A stretch of 64,000 bases of DNA from contig JADKKH010000001.1 in the NCBI GenBank assembly GCA_016720585.1, positions 186,001 through 250,000 of the forward strand, written 5' to 3'. The notes beneath the pieces are model-generated. The model was not told where the DNA came from, did not search any database, and saw only the letters and a list, made by a program, of their open reading frames with translations. The stretch is from Chitinophagaceae bacterium. GTDB taxonomy: Bacteria > Bacteroidota > Bacteroidia > Chitinophagales > Chitinophagaceae. Of the stretch, positions 1 to 8,014 are shown in pieces. How positions within the stretch are numbered: position 1 is the stretch's first letter; the number at the start of each line of letters is the position of its first letter. The translations under genes and the position numbers were made by a program.

Positions 1-321
1 TTGTTTTTTGCGTTGCACCTTCCGTTTCATTTTGGTTTCCGGATTACGGATAATTACAGCGCAACAAATTCTTTTCTTGATTTGCAGGAAGGGATTTTTG
101 TGAATGAGCAACCGCATCATCCGCATTTCCTGGCAGACAAACAGGCTATTGCTACCTCGCAATTATTAAAGGCACAAAGGCCTGAAGAACTGGAAGAAAT
201 AAAACTGAACCACGATTTTCGCCGCAACTTATTGTATGTGTATGAAACCTATTATGCCCTGCACATAACAGATTTTGGAACGATGAAGAGCTTGCCGGTG
301 CTACGGGAGATATTAAGTTAA
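1..321 (+). CDS. recO: DNA repair protein RecO, C-terminal part (5' truncated by window edge)
   Basis: The frame is open from the first base and ends at a TAA at 319-321, so only the last 106 residues are present and the start lies outside the window. The text (an FGF..TDNYS segment, then DLQEGIF, then a helical HPHFL...ATSQLLKAQ segment, ending ALHITDFG..KSLPVLREILS) matches my recollection of the C-terminal helical domain of Bacteroidota RecO, which helps RecR load RecA onto SSB-coated DNA. The N-terminal OB-fold cannot be checked. The last 9 bases overlap the 3' end of the convergent amidohydrolase gene. Confidence 0.72.
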   Translation: MFFALHLPFHFGFRITDNYSATNSFLDLQEGIFVNEQPHHPHFLADKQAIATSQLLKAQRPEELEEIKLNHDFRRNLLYVYETYYALHITDFGTMKSLPVLREILS

Positions 322-1488
322 TCTTTGTAAAGAATTCATTTGTTGTTCTAAAAGCACCACTCCCGGCTTTTTTCCCTTCTCAAAACTTCCCAGCATAGAA
401 TCCATCTGTAAAGCCTTCGCTCCATTGCTGGTAGCCCAGGATAATATTTTGTCTATTTCAATATGCGGGAAATGTTGTTGGATAGTTTTTATTTCTTCCA
501 GGATACTTAGTTGATGGTTGGAAGCAAGACTATCTGTTCCCAGTACTATTTCGCAATCAAGTTTCATCAGTAAATAAATATCCGGCATCTGACCCGTGAT
601 GTATTGATTCGCATTCGGACATAAGCACCAGTGAAGTGGTTGGCCACTATTTTTTGCAAACAAAATATCTTCTTCGGATGTGTGAACATTATGAACAAGA
701 ATTACCGATTGGGTATTCAAAAATTTTGGCAAATAGGTTTGGAGACTGCTTTTACCGGATGGTATGAAAAAGGAGCTGTCTATATTCATTTTTTCAAATA
801 ACTCAGTGAACGCTCCCTGCTTATTCATAAACCATTCATTCTCTCCAACCGTTTCCTGGTTATGGATGGTAAGCAAATGATTGCCCGGAAAATGAATGAT
901 CAAACCCCATAACTCATCAGAAACCGAATAGGGCGCATGAGGTACAATGCTCCCAGCCCCAAATGGAGGATATTGAATCTTGCTGAAAAAAACATCCCGG
1001 TATTTTTCATAGATATTTTTTGCCTTTTGAAATCTTTGTTCCGCTATCTGTGGATTGAATCCGCTGGCTTCAATAAAGTTATGATAAGGGATACGGCCTT
1101 TTGACTTTTGTGGAATGGTCAATGTATTATTGCAAATATCTCCCACAGCAACAATTCCGTTTGCGATCATTTCATCTTCCGCTTTTTCAATCGCCTGTAA
1201 AATGTCTTCCTCAGGGAAATGCCGCAGCTGCAGAACATCTAAAACAAACTTCACTAATCCTTTTCCTTCTGGTATCAGTCCTTTCATATGGCTCAACTCC
1301 AGGTGACAATGGCAATTAATAAATCCGGGGGAAAGAATACCGCTGTATCGTTGTATATCGTCTCCGGCGTCAGTTTCGGGAATGATATTCTCAATTACCC
1401 CGGCTTCATCAGTTATTAAAACCCTATCATCTTCGGTAAAACGATACCCGTCAAACAATTTGTCTGCCTTGAATTTTTGAAATGCCAT
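313..1488 (-). CDS. Amidohydrolase family protein (TRZ/ATZ-like metal-dependent deaminase or hydrolase)
   Basis: The 391-residue protein has the layout of the cytosine deaminase/ATZ-type amidohydrolases. A small N-terminal beta domain leads into GFINCHCHLELSH (the HxH metal motif near residue 58), followed by VPHAPYSVS (third metal His), an LVHNVHTS segment (fourth His) and LGTDSLASN (the catalytic metal Asp). All expected metal ligands are present, so it should be an active zinc enzyme. The HCHLELSHMKG variant resembles enzymes annotated as chlorohydrolases or aminofutalosine/adenosine-type deaminases. The substrate cannot be read from the sequence, and no menaquinone gene lies nearby. Translation starts at the ATG complementary to 1486-1488. 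It is divergent from prfA across 90 bp. Confidence 0.85.
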   Translation of the reverse strand: MAFQKFKADKLFDGYRFTEDDRVLITDEAGVIENIIPETDAGDDIQRYSGILSPGFINCHCHLELSHMKGLIPEGKGLVKFVLDVLQLRHFPEEDILQAIEKAEDEMIANGIVAVGDICNNTLTIPQKSKGRIPYHNFIEASGFNPQIAEQRFQKAKNIYEKYRDVFFSKIQYPPFGAGSIVPHAPYSVSDELWGLIIHFPGNHLLTIHNQETVGENEWFMNKQGAFTELFEKMNIDSSFFIPSGKSSLQTYLPKFLNTQSVILVHNVHTSEEDILFAKNSGQPLHWCLCPNANQYITGQMPDIYLLMKLDCEIVLGTDSLASNHQLSILEEIKTIQQHFPHIEIDKILSWATSNGAKALQMDSMLGSFEKGKKPGVVLLEQQMNSLQRLT

Positions 1489-1578
1489 GCCTGTAATTCT
1501 TTTAACTTTGCCGACCCGGTTTGAAGTTCCGGAGAATAATCCTTCAAATTTCGTGATTCGTATCTAGTAATTCAATTT

Positions 1579-2643
1579 ATGTTAGACAGATTAGAAGCCA
1601 TAAAAGCCCGGTTTGACCAGTTAGGCGTTGCCCTTACCAATCCTGAAATTGTTGGTAACAATAAAAAATTTACAGAAACCAGTAAAGAATACCGCAGCCT
1701 GGAAAAAATTGTTCTGGCCTACTCCGCGTATAAAAAAATACTGGAGGATATTATTTTTTATAAAGAAGCCCTGGAAGGGACGGATGAAGAAATGCGGGAA
1801 CTGGCCAAAATGGAAGCCCCGGCATTAGAAGAAAAGAAAACGCAGATGGAATCATCAATCCGCCAGCTCCTGATACCCAAAGACCCGCAGGATGAAAAAA
1901 ATGCCATTCTTGAAATCAGGGCGGGAACAGGTGGTGATGAAGCCAGTTTATTTGCCGGTGACCTGTTGAGGATGTATATGAAATATTGTGAGAAAAGGGG
2001 ATGGAAAACAGCATTATTAAGTGAGAGTGAAGGAACCGTTGGAGGATATAAGGAAGTGCAATTGGAGGTAACCGGGGATGATGTATATGGCATATTAAAA
2101 TTTGAAAGCGGGGTGCACCGGGTGCAAAGGGTGCCTGATACGGAAACCTCCGGTAGGGTTCATACTTCTGCTGCTACAGTGGCGGTAATGCCGGAGGCTG
2201 ATGAAGTGGATTTTGAATTAAACCCGGCCGATGTAAAAATGGAGACATCCCGAAGTGGCGGTGCCGGGGGTCAGAATGTAAACAAAGTGGAAACAAAAGT
2301 AATGCTGACACATATTCCTACAGGAACTGTAATTGTATGCCAGACAGAACGTTCGCAGCTGGGCAACCGGGAAAAGGCGATGCAAATGATGCGGACCAAA
2401 TTATATGAAGAACAGGTAAGAAAACAGGAAGATGAAATAGCCCGGCATAGAAAAAGCCTGGTGAGTACCGGAGACCGGAGTGCCAAGATCAGGACCTATA
2501 ATTTCCCACAGAGCAGGGTAACTGATCACCGGATAGGACTAACCCTCTACAATCTCGACGATGTTTTGAATGGAAACATCCACGAATTAATTGAAGCGCT
2601 TCAGTTTGCCGAGAATTCAGAAAAACTGGCAAAGCAAAATTAA
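1579..2643 (+). CDS. prfA: Peptide chain release factor 1
   Basis: RF1 reads UAA and UAG in the ribosomal A site and triggers hydrolysis of peptidyl-tRNA. The 354-residue length is typical. The GGQ tripeptide that enters the peptidyl transferase centre is at residues 230-232, inside SRSGGAGGQNVNKVET. The stop-codon recognition loop reads RVPDTETSGRVHTS, with the P-x-T form that distinguishes RF1 from RF2. The gene stands alone: the amidohydrolase is divergent, and no prmC follows. The upstream 90 bp contains word-like repeats (TTCGTGATTCGT) common in the spacers of this genome. Confidence 0.98.
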   Translation: MLDRLEAIKARFDQLGVALTNPEIVGNNKKFTETSKEYRSLEKIVLAYSAYKKILEDIIFYKEALEGTDEEMRELAKMEAPALEEKKTQMESSIRQLLIPKDPQDEKNAILEIRAGTGGDEASLFAGDLLRMYMKYCEKRGWKTALLSESEGTVGGYKEVQLEVTGDDVYGILKFESGVHRVQRVPDTETSGRVHTSAATVAVMPEADEVDFELNPADVKMETSRSGGAGGQNVNKVETKVMLTHIPTGTVIVCQTERSQLGNREKAMQMMRTKLYEEQVRKQEDEIARHRKSLVSTGDRSAKIRTYNFPQSRVTDHRIGLTLYNLDDVLNGNIHELIEALQFAENSEKLAKQN

Positions 2644-3200
2644 TTTTTCGCACATTTCAGAAACGGGTTAGAAATTACTCAAATTCAGGAATTTGGGGCA
2701 GCGGATTTGATCTGCAGGATATTAGCGTTCAATTTAGCAGTGGTATGATTCATAACCAGCCTAATCAGAAAAAAACATGTTTGATCCTAATAAAGGGTTT
2801 ATAGCTAAGTGATTAGGATAAATGTGTATGTATATGCTATACTGATATTTCAGTGTAGCATTTTTTGTTAGCCACTTTAAGAATTCTTTGGCATGAATTT
2901 TTGCAGGTAAGTAATGAAACTGTAGTCTAATAAACAGTGCAAGTTCTTTGTCAGTTGATTGTCAGCTTTTTCAGACTGAATAGAGAAGAAGTTGATATAT
3001 ATGGTGTGCAATGCTTTGTATTAAAGCATCGTATGGTTACAACAGTGACCCCGAAGTTTTACGAAGAAGGAAATAAGTGGAAATACTGAAATAATTCTTT
3101 TAAACTTTCATTAACAGCAAACATCATACTACCGGCAGTAAATTTGCGTTATACTTTCAATAACGACTTTTTGAACTCATTATAAAGACAGTAAATTTTC
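2644..3200. other. 557-bp intergenic region with no recognisable gene
   Basis: Between prfA and the VanZ-like gene there is no ORF with family resemblance, no tRNA and no clear repeat. The only structure I can support is a terminator-like hairpin at 2835-2869. A short open stretch at 3033-3089 encodes 18 residues and cannot be supported as a gene. A small RNA cannot be excluded. Confidence 0.5.
2835..2869 (+). terminator. Terminator-like hairpin downstream of prfA
   Basis: An 11-bp stem (2835-2845 with 2850-2860, one G-U pair) closes a 4-nt loop and is followed by TTTTTTGTT. It lies about 190 bp after the prfA stop, so it may end prfA mRNA or an unrecognised short transcript. Confidence 0.6.
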
Positions 3201-3629
3201 TCATAAGCAGTTAGTTTTGGTTGCGACCCCTGTTTCTACAGGGGTCAATTTTTTTATATACCTCCTGGTACTGTAAACAAGTCCCACGATACACCCTATC
3301 CCATCTGCCAGAATATCTCCTATATCAAATCCCCGGTTGGGTATAAAGTATTTTTGAACAAACTCCATTCCTGTCCCATAAGCGCACCAGAGTATAGCGA
3401 GAAAGATAAATTTTTTTTTAAGTTTCGTTCTATCAAAATTCAGTTTCCGGATGGCCCCGCACCATAGAAAAACCATGATCATGAACATGCCGATATGAAT
3501 CCATTTGTCAAGCCAAATTTTATCAAGCCAGTTTTCTTTTGGAAAAGATGTACCGGGAATGGTCAGTAAAAAAGTTGAAATAATCAGCCAGAGAAGTGGA
3601 GGGATAAAAAAGAGTCTGGTTGTTTTCAA
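3201..3629 (-). CDS. VanZ-like family membrane protein
   Basis: The 142-residue protein has about four predicted membrane segments. Its pattern fits the VanZ-like family (PF04892): LDKWIHIGMFMIMVFLW, then a loop with ILWCAYGTGMEFVQKYF, the conserved R..D motif (PNRGFDIGDILADGIGCIVG) and a last membrane helix. VanZ of enterococci gives low-level teicoplanin resistance; the role of the widespread Bacteroidota homologues is unknown. It follows gcvH on the same strand, with 89 bp between them, and I believe this adjacency is common in the phylum. It may be cotranscribed with gcvH. Confidence 0.75.
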   Translation of the reverse strand: MKTTRLFFIPPLLWLIISTFLLTIPGTSFPKENWLDKIWLDKWIHIGMFMIMVFLWCGAIRKLNFDRTKLKKKFIFLAILWCAYGTGMEFVQKYFIPNRGFDIGDILADGIGCIVGLVYSTRRYIKKLTPVETGVATKTNCL

Positions 3630-3718
3630 AAACGAGGATTTTCTGAAATAATAATTAAGACACTATTTCTTGTAAACAAACAAACCCATGTTTGTTTGAG
3701 GAAGGTTGCATGGCTGAT

Positions 3719-4102
3719 TTATCCAACAACCGCTTCGTAAGCGGCAGCATCCATCAGGGCTTCCACATCGGCAGGGTTATTAACGGTCATTTTTACCATC
3801 CAGCCTTCACCATAAGGATCGTTGTTTACAGATTCCGGGACGCCTGCAAGGTTTGGATTGAGTTCAATAATAGTTCCCCCAACCGGGAGAAAAAGATCAG
3901 AAACCGTTTTCACGGCTTCAACGGTTCCAAAAACGGCACCGGCTTCCAGGTTTTTACCGATGGTTTCTACTTCCACATAAACAATATCGCCCAGTTCTCT
4001 TTGGGCAAAATCAGTAATGCCGATAGTGGCAGTATGGCCATCCAGGCTTACCCATTCATGATCTTTTGTATAACGGAGATTGGCGGGAAAATTCATTTTC
4101 AA
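3719..4102 (-). CDS. gcvH: Glycine cleavage system H protein
   Basis: The H protein carries the aminomethyl intermediate on a lipoyl arm between the P, T and L proteins of the glycine cleavage system. At 127 residues it is full length. The acceptor lysine is K65 in the motif GTVEAVKTVSD. The N-terminal RYTKDHEWV and ITDFAQRELGDIVYVE blocks are typical of the family. gcvP and gcvT are not in the window. An ATG two codons downstream (MNFPANLRY) is an alternative start. A good promoter match lies just upstream at 4116-4144. Confidence 0.97.
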   Translation of the reverse strand: MKMNFPANLRYTKDHEWVSLDGHTATIGITDFAQRELGDIVYVEVETIGKNLEAGAVFGTVEAVKTVSDLFLPVGGTIIELNPNLAGVPESVNNDPYGEGWMVKMTVNNPADVEALMDAAAYEAVVG

Positions 4103-4115
4103 CGATTTTGAGATG

Positions 4116-4144
4116 CAAACCTAAGGGAAAATGGCGATAAACAA
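4116..4144 (-). promoter_or_regulatory. Bacteroidota-type promoter of gcvH
   Basis: On the minus strand TAGGTTTG (4116-4123) matches the -7 consensus TAnnTTTG exactly. A TTG (4142-4144) 18 bp further upstream fits the -33 element. The gcvH ATG begins 13 bases downstream of the -7 element. Confidence 0.65.
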
Positions 4145-4275
4145 AATGAGACGATAACTGTTATTCTACCGATCGAGCTGCCTGATAATTTCATTTCACC
4201 GGGAACTTAATGCCGTTCAGGGTGCGATTTGAACCATTGGTCGGTAAACACTTTTACAATCGCATGACACAGGAT

Positions 4276-4283
4276 TATCTTTG
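4276..4283 (+). promoter_or_regulatory. TAnnTTTG promoter element before the beta-barrel gene
   Basis: TATCTTTG matches the Bacteroidota -7 consensus exactly and lies 26 bp before the ATG at 4310. I see no convincing -33 TTG at the right distance. Confidence 0.55.
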
Positions 4284-4309
4284 TGTTCTAAACAAAAAAA
4301 ACATTGAAT

Positions 4310-6766
4310 ATGAGAAGGTTGACTACATTTTTTGCCGGAATTTTGATGATGGGGGCTACTGTTCAAGCCCAGGAAGTTTCCGGTGTGATTAAGGATCAGC
4401 AGGGAAAAGGACTTGATAAAACAACCATCTCTCTTTTAAAAGCAAAGGATTCTTCAGTGGTAAAACTGGGAGTTACGACTGAAAGCGGTCGTTATTCCAT
4501 TAATGCCGGCCAGTCTGGCAGGTACCTGGTAAGCGCGTCCCATGTAGGTTACCAAAAGGCCTACTCCCAGGTATTTGAATTGTCCGGTTCGGGTTTGAGT
4601 CTGCCGGATCTTACCATTTCAAAATCTACCGGCAATTTGCAAGAGGTTACGGTTACATCTAAAAAACCTATGATTGAAGTAAATGCGGATAAGACGATAT
4701 TAAATGTTGAAGGAACAATCAATGCGGTTGGTTATGATGCATTGGAACTTTTGCGCAGAAGCCCGGGTGTCATGGTGGACAAAGATGACAATGTCAGTCT
4801 TGCCGGAAAAAATGGCGTGCAGGTATATATCGACGGGAAGCCATCACCGCTTGCCGGTTCTGACCTATCCAATTATTTAAAAAGCCTTCAGTCCGCCCAG
4901 ATTGAGGCCATAGAAATTATTACCAATCCTTCGGCCAAGTATGAAGCAGCTGGTAATGCGGGTATCATCAATATCAAGTTGAAAAAAAATAAATCTTTTG
5001 GTACGAATGGCTCCCTGAACGGAGGTTATGTACAGGGTATTTATCCCAAATTCAATGGCGGACTGAGTCTTAACCACCGGAATAAAATGATAAATGTATT
5101 TGGCAATTACAATTACAATAATGGTAAAAGCCTGATGATGATTAATTCATATAAAGAACAGTTTGATACCGCTTTTGATCAAAAAAATAAAATTTCTTTT
5201 ACTAATAATACCCATGGCTTCAAGGGTGGAATAGATTATTTCATCAATGCTAAAAGCACCATTGGTGCTGTGGTTAGCGGAAACATTGCAGAAAATATTG
5301 TTTCCACCGCAGGCCCTATGTATTTTACCTATATACCCACCAATCAGCTCGTTAAGGTACTTAAGGCTACCAATAATAACGATATGCAACGGAATAATGT
5401 GAACACCAACCTGAATTACCGGTATGCGGTTACGGGAGGGCCTGAATTAAATATTGATGCGGATTATGGGTTCTTTAGAATACGGTCCAACCAGTATCAG
5501 CCTAATTATTATTACCTGGGGGATGGGGTGACCGAAATCAGTAAGGTTATTTACAATATGCTTTCGCCTACGGATATTAAAGTGTATTCATTGAAATCCG
5601 ATTATGAGCGAAACTTTAAAGGTGGCCGCTTGGGTTTCGGCGGGAAAATTGGTGTGGTAACTACGGATAATGATTTTAAACGTTACGATGTTTTTTCAAG
5701 CAATAAGATACTGGACACGGCAAAAAGTAACCGGTTTGAATACAAGGAAAATATCAATGCCTTATATGTAAACTATAATAAGCAGTTGAAGAAAGGGGTT
5801 ATGTTTCAATTTGGTTTAAGAGCCGAGAATACACATTCCCGTGGAAACTCAACCGGTTTCAAGAAAGTGGCCAGCAGCTGGGTTGCCTATGATTCCACAT
5901 TCAAAAGAGATTATACCGATCTTTTTCCAAGCGCTGCAGTGACATTCAATAAAAACCCGATGAAGCAATGGACGATCGCCTATAGCCGTCGTATTGACCG
6001 ACCGGCCTACCAGGATCTGAACCCGTTTGAATTTAAGCTTAACGAGTACACCTATATGAAAGGGAATACACTGCTGAGACCGCAATATACCAACAGCTTT
6101 AGTATTACCAATATTTATAAGTACAAGCTGACAACCAAACTGAACTATAGCCGTGTAAACGATATTTTTGCACAGATACCTGATACGGTTGATAAAACAA
6201 AAGGTTTTCTGACGAAAAGGAACCTGGCCAATCAGGATGTATTCAGTTTGAACATCAGTTATCCATTCCAGTATAAATGGTATAGTTTCTTTGTTACCAC
6301 GAATGCAAACTACTCACATTATAAGGCGGACTTTGGCGGTGGCGCCCGGAAAGTAGATCTGAAAGTTTTTTCAATTACCTATTTTATGCAGAACAGCTTC
6401 AAACTGGGCAAAGGCTGGACAGGGGAAGTAAGTGGCTTATTCATTTCGCCATCCGTATGGCAGGGTGTTTTCAAGACAAAATCAATGGGAACAGTGGATC
6501 TCGGTTTGCAAAAATCGGTGTTTAAAGGAAAGGGAACGGTGAAAGCTGCGGTCAGCGATGTTTTCCAGACCATGAAATGGAGCGGAACATCTGATTTTGC
6601 AGGAATAAATAGTCAATTTAGCGGACAAGGAGAGATCCCTCAGTACAAACTGAATTTTAATTACCGGTTTGGAAATAACCAGGTGAAAGGTGCCCGTCAG
6701 CGTAAATCCGCCGTGGAGGAAGAGTTGAAACGTACGGAAAATAACGGCGGCATGGGACAACAATAA
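4310..6766 (+). CDS. Outer membrane beta-barrel family protein (TonB-receptor-like)
   Basis: The protein starts with a signal peptide (MRRLTTFFAGILMMGATVQAQ), followed by a carboxypeptidase-regulatory-like beta-sandwich (about residues 22-100, with GVIKDQQGKGLDKTTISLL). A plug-like segment follows (about 130-225, with ELLRRSPGVMVDKDDNVSLAGKNGVQVYIDGKP), then a long barrel that ends in YKLNFNYRFG and a short polar tail. This order fits the outer membrane beta-barrel family (PF14905 type) common in Bacteroidota. The substrate is unknown and no SusD-like partner is adjacent, so a classical polysaccharide system is unlikely. I prefer the ATG at 4310 to an in-frame TTG two codons upstream because the signal peptide begins there. 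The gene appears monocistronic and ends at the shared terminator 6783-6821. Confidence 0.88.
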   Translation: MRRLTTFFAGILMMGATVQAQEVSGVIKDQQGKGLDKTTISLLKAKDSSVVKLGVTTESGRYSINAGQSGRYLVSASHVGYQKAYSQVFELSGSGLSLPDLTISKSTGNLQEVTVTSKKPMIEVNADKTILNVEGTINAVGYDALELLRRSPGVMVDKDDNVSLAGKNGVQVYIDGKPSPLAGSDLSNYLKSLQSAQIEAIEIITNPSAKYEAAGNAGIINIKLKKNKSFGTNGSLNGGYVQGIYPKFNGGLSLNHRNKMINVFGNYNYNNGKSLMMINSYKEQFDTAFDQKNKISFTNNTHGFKGGIDYFINAKSTIGAVVSGNIAENIVSTAGPMYFTYIPTNQLVKVLKATNNNDMQRNNVNTNLNYRYAVTGGPELNIDADYGFFRIRSNQYQPNYYYLGDGVTEISKVIYNMLSPTDIKVYSLKSDYERNFKGGRLGFGGKIGVVTTDNDFKRYDVFSSNKILDTAKSNRFEYKENINALYVNYNKQLKKGVMFQFGLRAENTHSRGNSTGFKKVASSWVAYDSTFKRDYTDLFPSAAVTFNKNPMKQWTIAYSRRIDRPAYQDLNPFEFKLNEYTYMKGNTLLRPQYTNSFSITNIYKYKLTTKLNYSRVNDIFAQIPDTVDKTKGFLTKRNLANQDVFSLNISYPFQYKWYSFFVTTNANYSHYKADFGGGARKVDLKVFSITYFMQNSFKLGKGWTGEVSGLFISPSVWQGVFKTKSMGTVDLGLQKSVFKGKGTVKAAVSDVFQTMKWSGTSDFAGINSQFSGQGEIPQYKLNFNYRFGNNQVKGARQRKSAVEEELKRTENNGGMGQQ

Positions 6767-6782
6767 AAGATCAATAGTCATA

Positions 6783-6821
6783 AAAAAGCCTCATCCTGTT
6801 CAAGAAGGGATGAGGCTTTTT
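6783..6821. terminator. Bidirectional rho-independent terminator
   Basis: A perfect 14-bp stem (6783-6796 with 6808-6821) closes an 11-nt loop, with A-tract and T-tract at the two ends. It can serve both the plus-strand barrel gene and the convergent cyclophilin gene. Confidence 0.9.
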
Positions 6822-6838
6822 AAATTTCAGAAACGAGG

Positions 6839-7543
6839 TTATCTTTTTTTTCTTTTGATGAATGTTGCTTTTAAAATCATTACGTTCGTTAAAGGCCGGT
6901 TGAGATCTCTGCCCTTACTGGTGGGTACCGCTGCAATTTTATCTACAGTTTCCAGTCCTTTCACTATTTCGCCAAACACGGTGTAATTCTGATCAAGGTG
7001 TGGTATGCCGCCAATCGTTTTATAAACTTCCCGCTGTTCTGCCGGAATTTTTCTTTTTAACCGGATTGTTTCCATTGAATCCAATCCCGCATCGGTAAAT
7101 ACTTTTCCCTGTGTAAGATAAAACTGACTACCACTGCTGGCTTTCTCGGGGTTTACATCATCTGGTTGCCTGGCGGCAGCTATCATTCCTTTTTTATGAA
7201 ATAAAGTTTGCCGGAACTCTGCGGGGACAGTGTAGGATGGGCCGCCATTTCCCAAAGGCATCCCGGGTTTGGCTGTTTTGCTATTGGGGTCGCCGCCCTG
7301 TATCATAAAATTCAGCATGACGCGGTGAAATAATAAACTATCATAAAAACCCACTTTCACCAGTTTTAGAAAATTATCCCGGTGCAGGGGCGTGGAGTCG
7401 GATAATCGGATAACAATATCTCCCATACTGGTTTTCAGCAATACATCTTTTTTTCTGTCTTTTTTGGAGACGGTTGAATCCTTTTGTGAAAAAGAAACAA
7501 TCGCAATAAAGAAAAGCGGAAGTACTAAAAATGTTTTTTTCAT
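6839..7543 (-). CDS. Exported cyclophilin-type peptidyl-prolyl cis-trans isomerase
   Basis: A signal peptide (MKKTFLVLPLFFIAIVSFSQ) and a lysine-rich spacer precede a cyclophilin domain. Family blocks are visible: SMGDIVIRL, FHRVMLNFMIQGGDP (catalytic Arg in FHR) and SSGSQFYLTQG. A later HLDQNYTVFGEIVKGLETVD block is also present. An insertion of about 30 residues (DAGLDSMETIRLKRKIPAEQ onward) sits between QFYLTQG and HLDQNYTVFG; I recall this in other Bacteroidota periplasmic cyclophilins. The predicted role is proline isomerisation of exported proteins in the periplasm. The small gene at 7553-7903 ends 9 bp upstream and is probably cotranscribed. Confidence 0.93.
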   Translation of the reverse strand: MKKTFLVLPLFFIAIVSFSQKDSTVSKKDRKKDVLLKTSMGDIVIRLSDSTPLHRDNFLKLVKVGFYDSLLFHRVMLNFMIQGGDPNSKTAKPGMPLGNGGPSYTVPAEFRQTLFHKKGMIAAARQPDDVNPEKASSGSQFYLTQGKVFTDAGLDSMETIRLKRKIPAEQREVYKTIGGIPHLDQNYTVFGEIVKGLETVDKIAAVPTSKGRDLNRPLTNVMILKATFIKRKKR

Positions 7544-7552
7544 AACCTGAAA

Positions 7553-7903
7553 TTAATCGTTGAGTTGATGGTCTTCAAAATACAGTAAGATATGATCTTT
7601 CAGAAAATTTTCCTGTTCTATAGTATTCATATCAGGCATAGCTTTTAGCTGTTTAAAATGAGGCCAGCCGTCGCGGTCCACACTTTCCAGTTCATAATAT
7701 CCGCTGGGAGAAAGCAAGCTGCAAACTGCGATATGCATCAGGTCCTGTTTTTGTTCTTTGGTGAATTTTTCTTTGATATCGCCGAATTCCTGGATACCGA
7801 TAAGAAATAAAACGGTTTCCACATCCGGCTTCTTACCAAACCGCTCCACCAGTTTGGCTTCCAGGTTCCACCAGCGTTGTTGTAAGTCATCATTTGCGAT
7901 CAT
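7553..7903 (-). CDS. Conserved hypothetical protein
   Basis: The 116-residue protein is soluble and mostly helical, with no signal peptide or membrane segment. It has a conserved look (QRWWNLEAKLVERFGKKPDVETVLFLIGIQEFGD, then QKQDLMHIAVCSLLSPSGYYEL). I recognise no functional family, only that such short proteins recur in Bacteroidota. An upstream in-frame ATG at 7924 would add seven residues (MLAYLCR), but it lies inside or upstream of an exact TATCTTTG promoter element at 7908-7915, so the start at 7903 is preferred. The transcript would then be almost leaderless. It is probably cotranscribed with the downstream cyclophilin gene (9-bp gap). Confidence 0.75.
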   Translation of the reverse strand: MIANDDLQQRWWNLEAKLVERFGKKPDVETVLFLIGIQEFGDIKEKFTKEQKQDLMHIAVCSLLSPSGYYELESVDRDGWPHFKQLKAMPDMNTIEQENFLKDHILLYFEDHQLND

Positions 7904-7907
7904 CCTG

Positions 7908-7915
7908 CAAAGATA
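7908..7915 (-). promoter_or_regulatory. TAnnTTTG promoter element giving a nearly leaderless mRNA
   Basis: TATCTTTG on the minus strand ends five bases before the ATG at 7903. If transcription begins about seven bases after the element, the mRNA has essentially no 5' leader. The element decides against the upstream start at 7924. Confidence 0.6.
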
Positions 7916-7966
7916 AGCGAGCACTTTCTTAACTGTCCCGGTTTGATATATGCATACGTGGTAAAA

Positions 7967-7996
7967 TTGAACCTTGTGTCTTCTCCTTTATCTTTG
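7967..7996 (+). promoter_or_regulatory. Promoter of serS
   Basis: TTG (7967-7969) and TATCTTTG (7989-7996) are separated by 19 bp, the best complete -33/-7 pair in this stretch. It shows that serS translation starts at ATG 8015 rather than at in-frame ATGs upstream. Confidence 0.7.
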
Positions 7997-8014
7997 CGGC
8001 AAATAGAAATTCAG

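Noticed and set aside
3033..3089. Short ORF of 18 codons (MVTTVTPKFYEEGNKWKY)
   Set aside because: Too short, no promoter and no family resemblance; it could be a remnant but cannot be supported.
3692..4111. 139-codon ORF on the plus strand opposite gcvH
   Set aside because: It lies fully antisense to gcvH, which has clear family motifs; its translation resembles nothing.
7943..8014. N-terminal extension of SerS
   Set aside because: The extra 24 codons span the -33 and -7 promoter elements, and the canonical N-terminus begins at ATG 8015.
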